DNA of 64,000 nt from Syngnathus acus (lineage: Eukaryota; Chordata; Actinopteri; Syngnathiformes; Syngnathidae), in NCBI RefSeq assembly GCF_901709675.1, contig NC_051089.1, positions 1,553,476 through 1,617,475 on the forward strand, written 5' to 3'. Below, one piece after another: positions 62,590 to 64,000 of the stretch (position 1 is its first letter; the number at the start of each line of letters is the position of its first letter). Under the pieces are notes generated by a model. It saw only the letters and a list, made by a program, of their open reading frames with translations. It made no database searches and was not told the DNA's origin. The translations under genes and the position numbers were made by a program.

Positions 62590-64000
62590 TCATGTGATAC
62601 CCAAAGTTCTTCGTGAGACCCATCTGTGTGTCGTCACTCTCCACAGGATGGGCGCCAGCAGCAAACTGAGCGTGCTGACACTGAGAACCAGCAGGTACAC
62701 CTGAGGAGAACGTTCAAAAACTTCCTTTCCATACTTTCTCGAATTCACAGTTAAGAGAGTAAAGTCCTGACCTCTCTCGAGATGATGCCTGCACGCCGCG
62801 CACGGCTGCTGAGGACAAAGGAGAACTCGCTGACCTGCGCCAGACCTGCTGAGACGATCCAGCGGATATGACGAGAGCCGGGTGGCAAGATCACGGACAG
62901 CACCAGCACGGCCATCATGAACTGAGAGAGGAAGAGAAAGGGGGGAAAAAATGGAGGCCCGCTTGGGAACGGAAACGTCCCGAGGAGGTCAGATGTTACT
63001 ACCTTCAAGATGACAAGTGTGAGCGTGAGTGCCACCAGAACGGTGAGTTCATACAGTACGAATGTCGGGAACACGTGGAAACCTGCAGTATCGGAGCAAT
63101 GACCGTTACGCTCCATTTCATGAAACCATCAAATCATCGAAGGGTACCCGACCGATGGAAGCAAAGAAGATGATGACGAGGAAATCTTGAATAGGCTCGA
63201 AGCATCCTTTGACCTCCGCCGTGACCATGTGACCCTGGGAGGACAGCAACGCTCCGGCCAGGAAACAGCCCAACTCCATTGAAACCTCCAGAAACTCGGT
63301 AACCTGAACGAGCAATCATCCAAAGGGCAAAGACACAATTTCACCACTCTGATTCAAATTCAGTCGGAGTTGGATTTATTTGGATGACGCGAATGCAGAA
63401 GCACAACAAATGACTATTGTACGTACCGTCAGCATGAAAAACACAAAAGCCGCAATCCCCAGCACCAGGATCTCCTTGCTGCCTTTGCTCTCAGCGTGAA
63501 GTTTCTTATAAAAGGGGCCAACCACAAAGGATCTCAGCAGGACGCAGAGGAGCATCACCACAGCCAGAGACACCACGACCTGCGCCAGTAGTTTCAGCAC
63601 ACGGAGGCTCTCGAACAAGAAGCTGCCATGCACAGAAGGGAGCTGACCAACAACGGAGTGCACGCAGAGGAAATTTGAGGGCGAGCTAGACCCCAACCTG
63701 TCTGCATCTCCACTTTGAGCCTGGATCATAGTAGGCATAACGGCGATGAGCAGGCCGAGCTGAACGTCTTGCATGACTAATGTCCCGAGGAGGACGCTGC
63801 TGTAGTCAAGGTCACCTATGTCGCGCGCACACAATTTGGGAGCCGCTTCAAAAATGTTCACGTCGTAAAAACAGCAATGACAGTTTTGCAGGATTTAGAC
63901 GACTCAGAGTGCCGCACAAACCTTCCTTCTCCCCTCTACTCGCTCCAGCTAAGAAACGAGACACGAGCGGGGTGCTGGACAGCGACAGACACGTGGCGAT
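62590..64000 (-). CDS. tmco3: Transmembrane and coiled-coil domain protein 3 (TMCO3), 3' part
   Basis: Probable proton antiporter of the CPA2 (KefB-like) family. The last seven exons are present: 64000-63922 (cut by the window edge), 63815-63698, 63622-63427, 63303-63153, 63082-63003, 62921-62772, 62700-62590, about 294 codons. Recognisable conserved blocks in order: [95 protein letters not shown] with [12 protein letters not shown], and a final transmembrane exon ending at a TGA. Several hydrophobic segments typical of the exchanger core are visible. For the exon starting 63622, the acceptor ending ATGGCAG was chosen because it alone keeps the frame; the AG 20 bases earlier does not. The N-terminal coiled coil lies outside the window. 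Confidence 0.92.

Noticed and set aside
63623-63642. Alternative upstream acceptor for the tmco3 exon (after TTGGTCAG)
   Set aside because: It would not match the phase of the preceding exon; the acceptor before 63622 keeps the frame and the conserved sequence.

Overview
This window is nuclear DNA from a bony fish, most likely a percomorph teleost. The support is compact vertebrate genes with short GT-AG introns, vertebrate-only families (protein S, GAS6, RASA3), and many fish-style short transposon relics and microsatellites. The species cannot be named from the sequence. I rebuilt the genes exon by exon. Every intron phase closes, and all five complete genes give full-length proteins.

Layout, left to right: tpp2 (tripeptidyl peptidase II, minus strand, 28 coding exons, 1263 aa, 1955-10572); a 3.1 kb divergent intergenic region; rasa3 (GAP1 family Ras GTPase activator, plus strand, 24 coding exons, 834 aa, 13656-33219); pros1 (vitamin K-dependent protein S, plus strand, 14 coding exons, 673 aa, 36416-41336); gas6 (plus strand, 15 coding exons, 650 aa, 42705-50235); tmem255b (four-pass membrane protein, minus strand, 9 coding exons, 356 aa, 54349-61291); and the 3' part of tmco3 (sodium/proton antiporter-like, minus strand, 62590 to beyond 64000).

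rasa3, gas6, tmem255b and tmco3 correspond to human 13q34, and tpp2 to 13q33. The outstanding point is that pros1 lies head to tail with gas6, only 1.37 kb apart, whereas in human PROS1 is on chromosome 3. Both encode ligands of the TAM receptors (TYRO3, AXL, MERTK) with the plan Gla, four EGF modules and two laminin-G modules, so the pair looks like the tandem duplication that founded the family, kept in place.

The most striking non-coding structure is a phase-locked 235-bp tandem array at about 51832-53069, between gas6 and tmem255b. Each full unit carries a 38-nt nearly perfect inverted repeat. Other notable items are two TA-flanked elements with the same terminal inverted repeats (one with an acidic ORF remnant), three copies of a palindromic MITE, a probable GC-AG intron and a 60-nt stop-free intron in tpp2, an extra cysteine and an altered thrombin-sensitive loop in pros1, and a 17-C run in a gas6 splice acceptor. 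I saw no rRNA gene, intact tRNA gene or CRISPR array.
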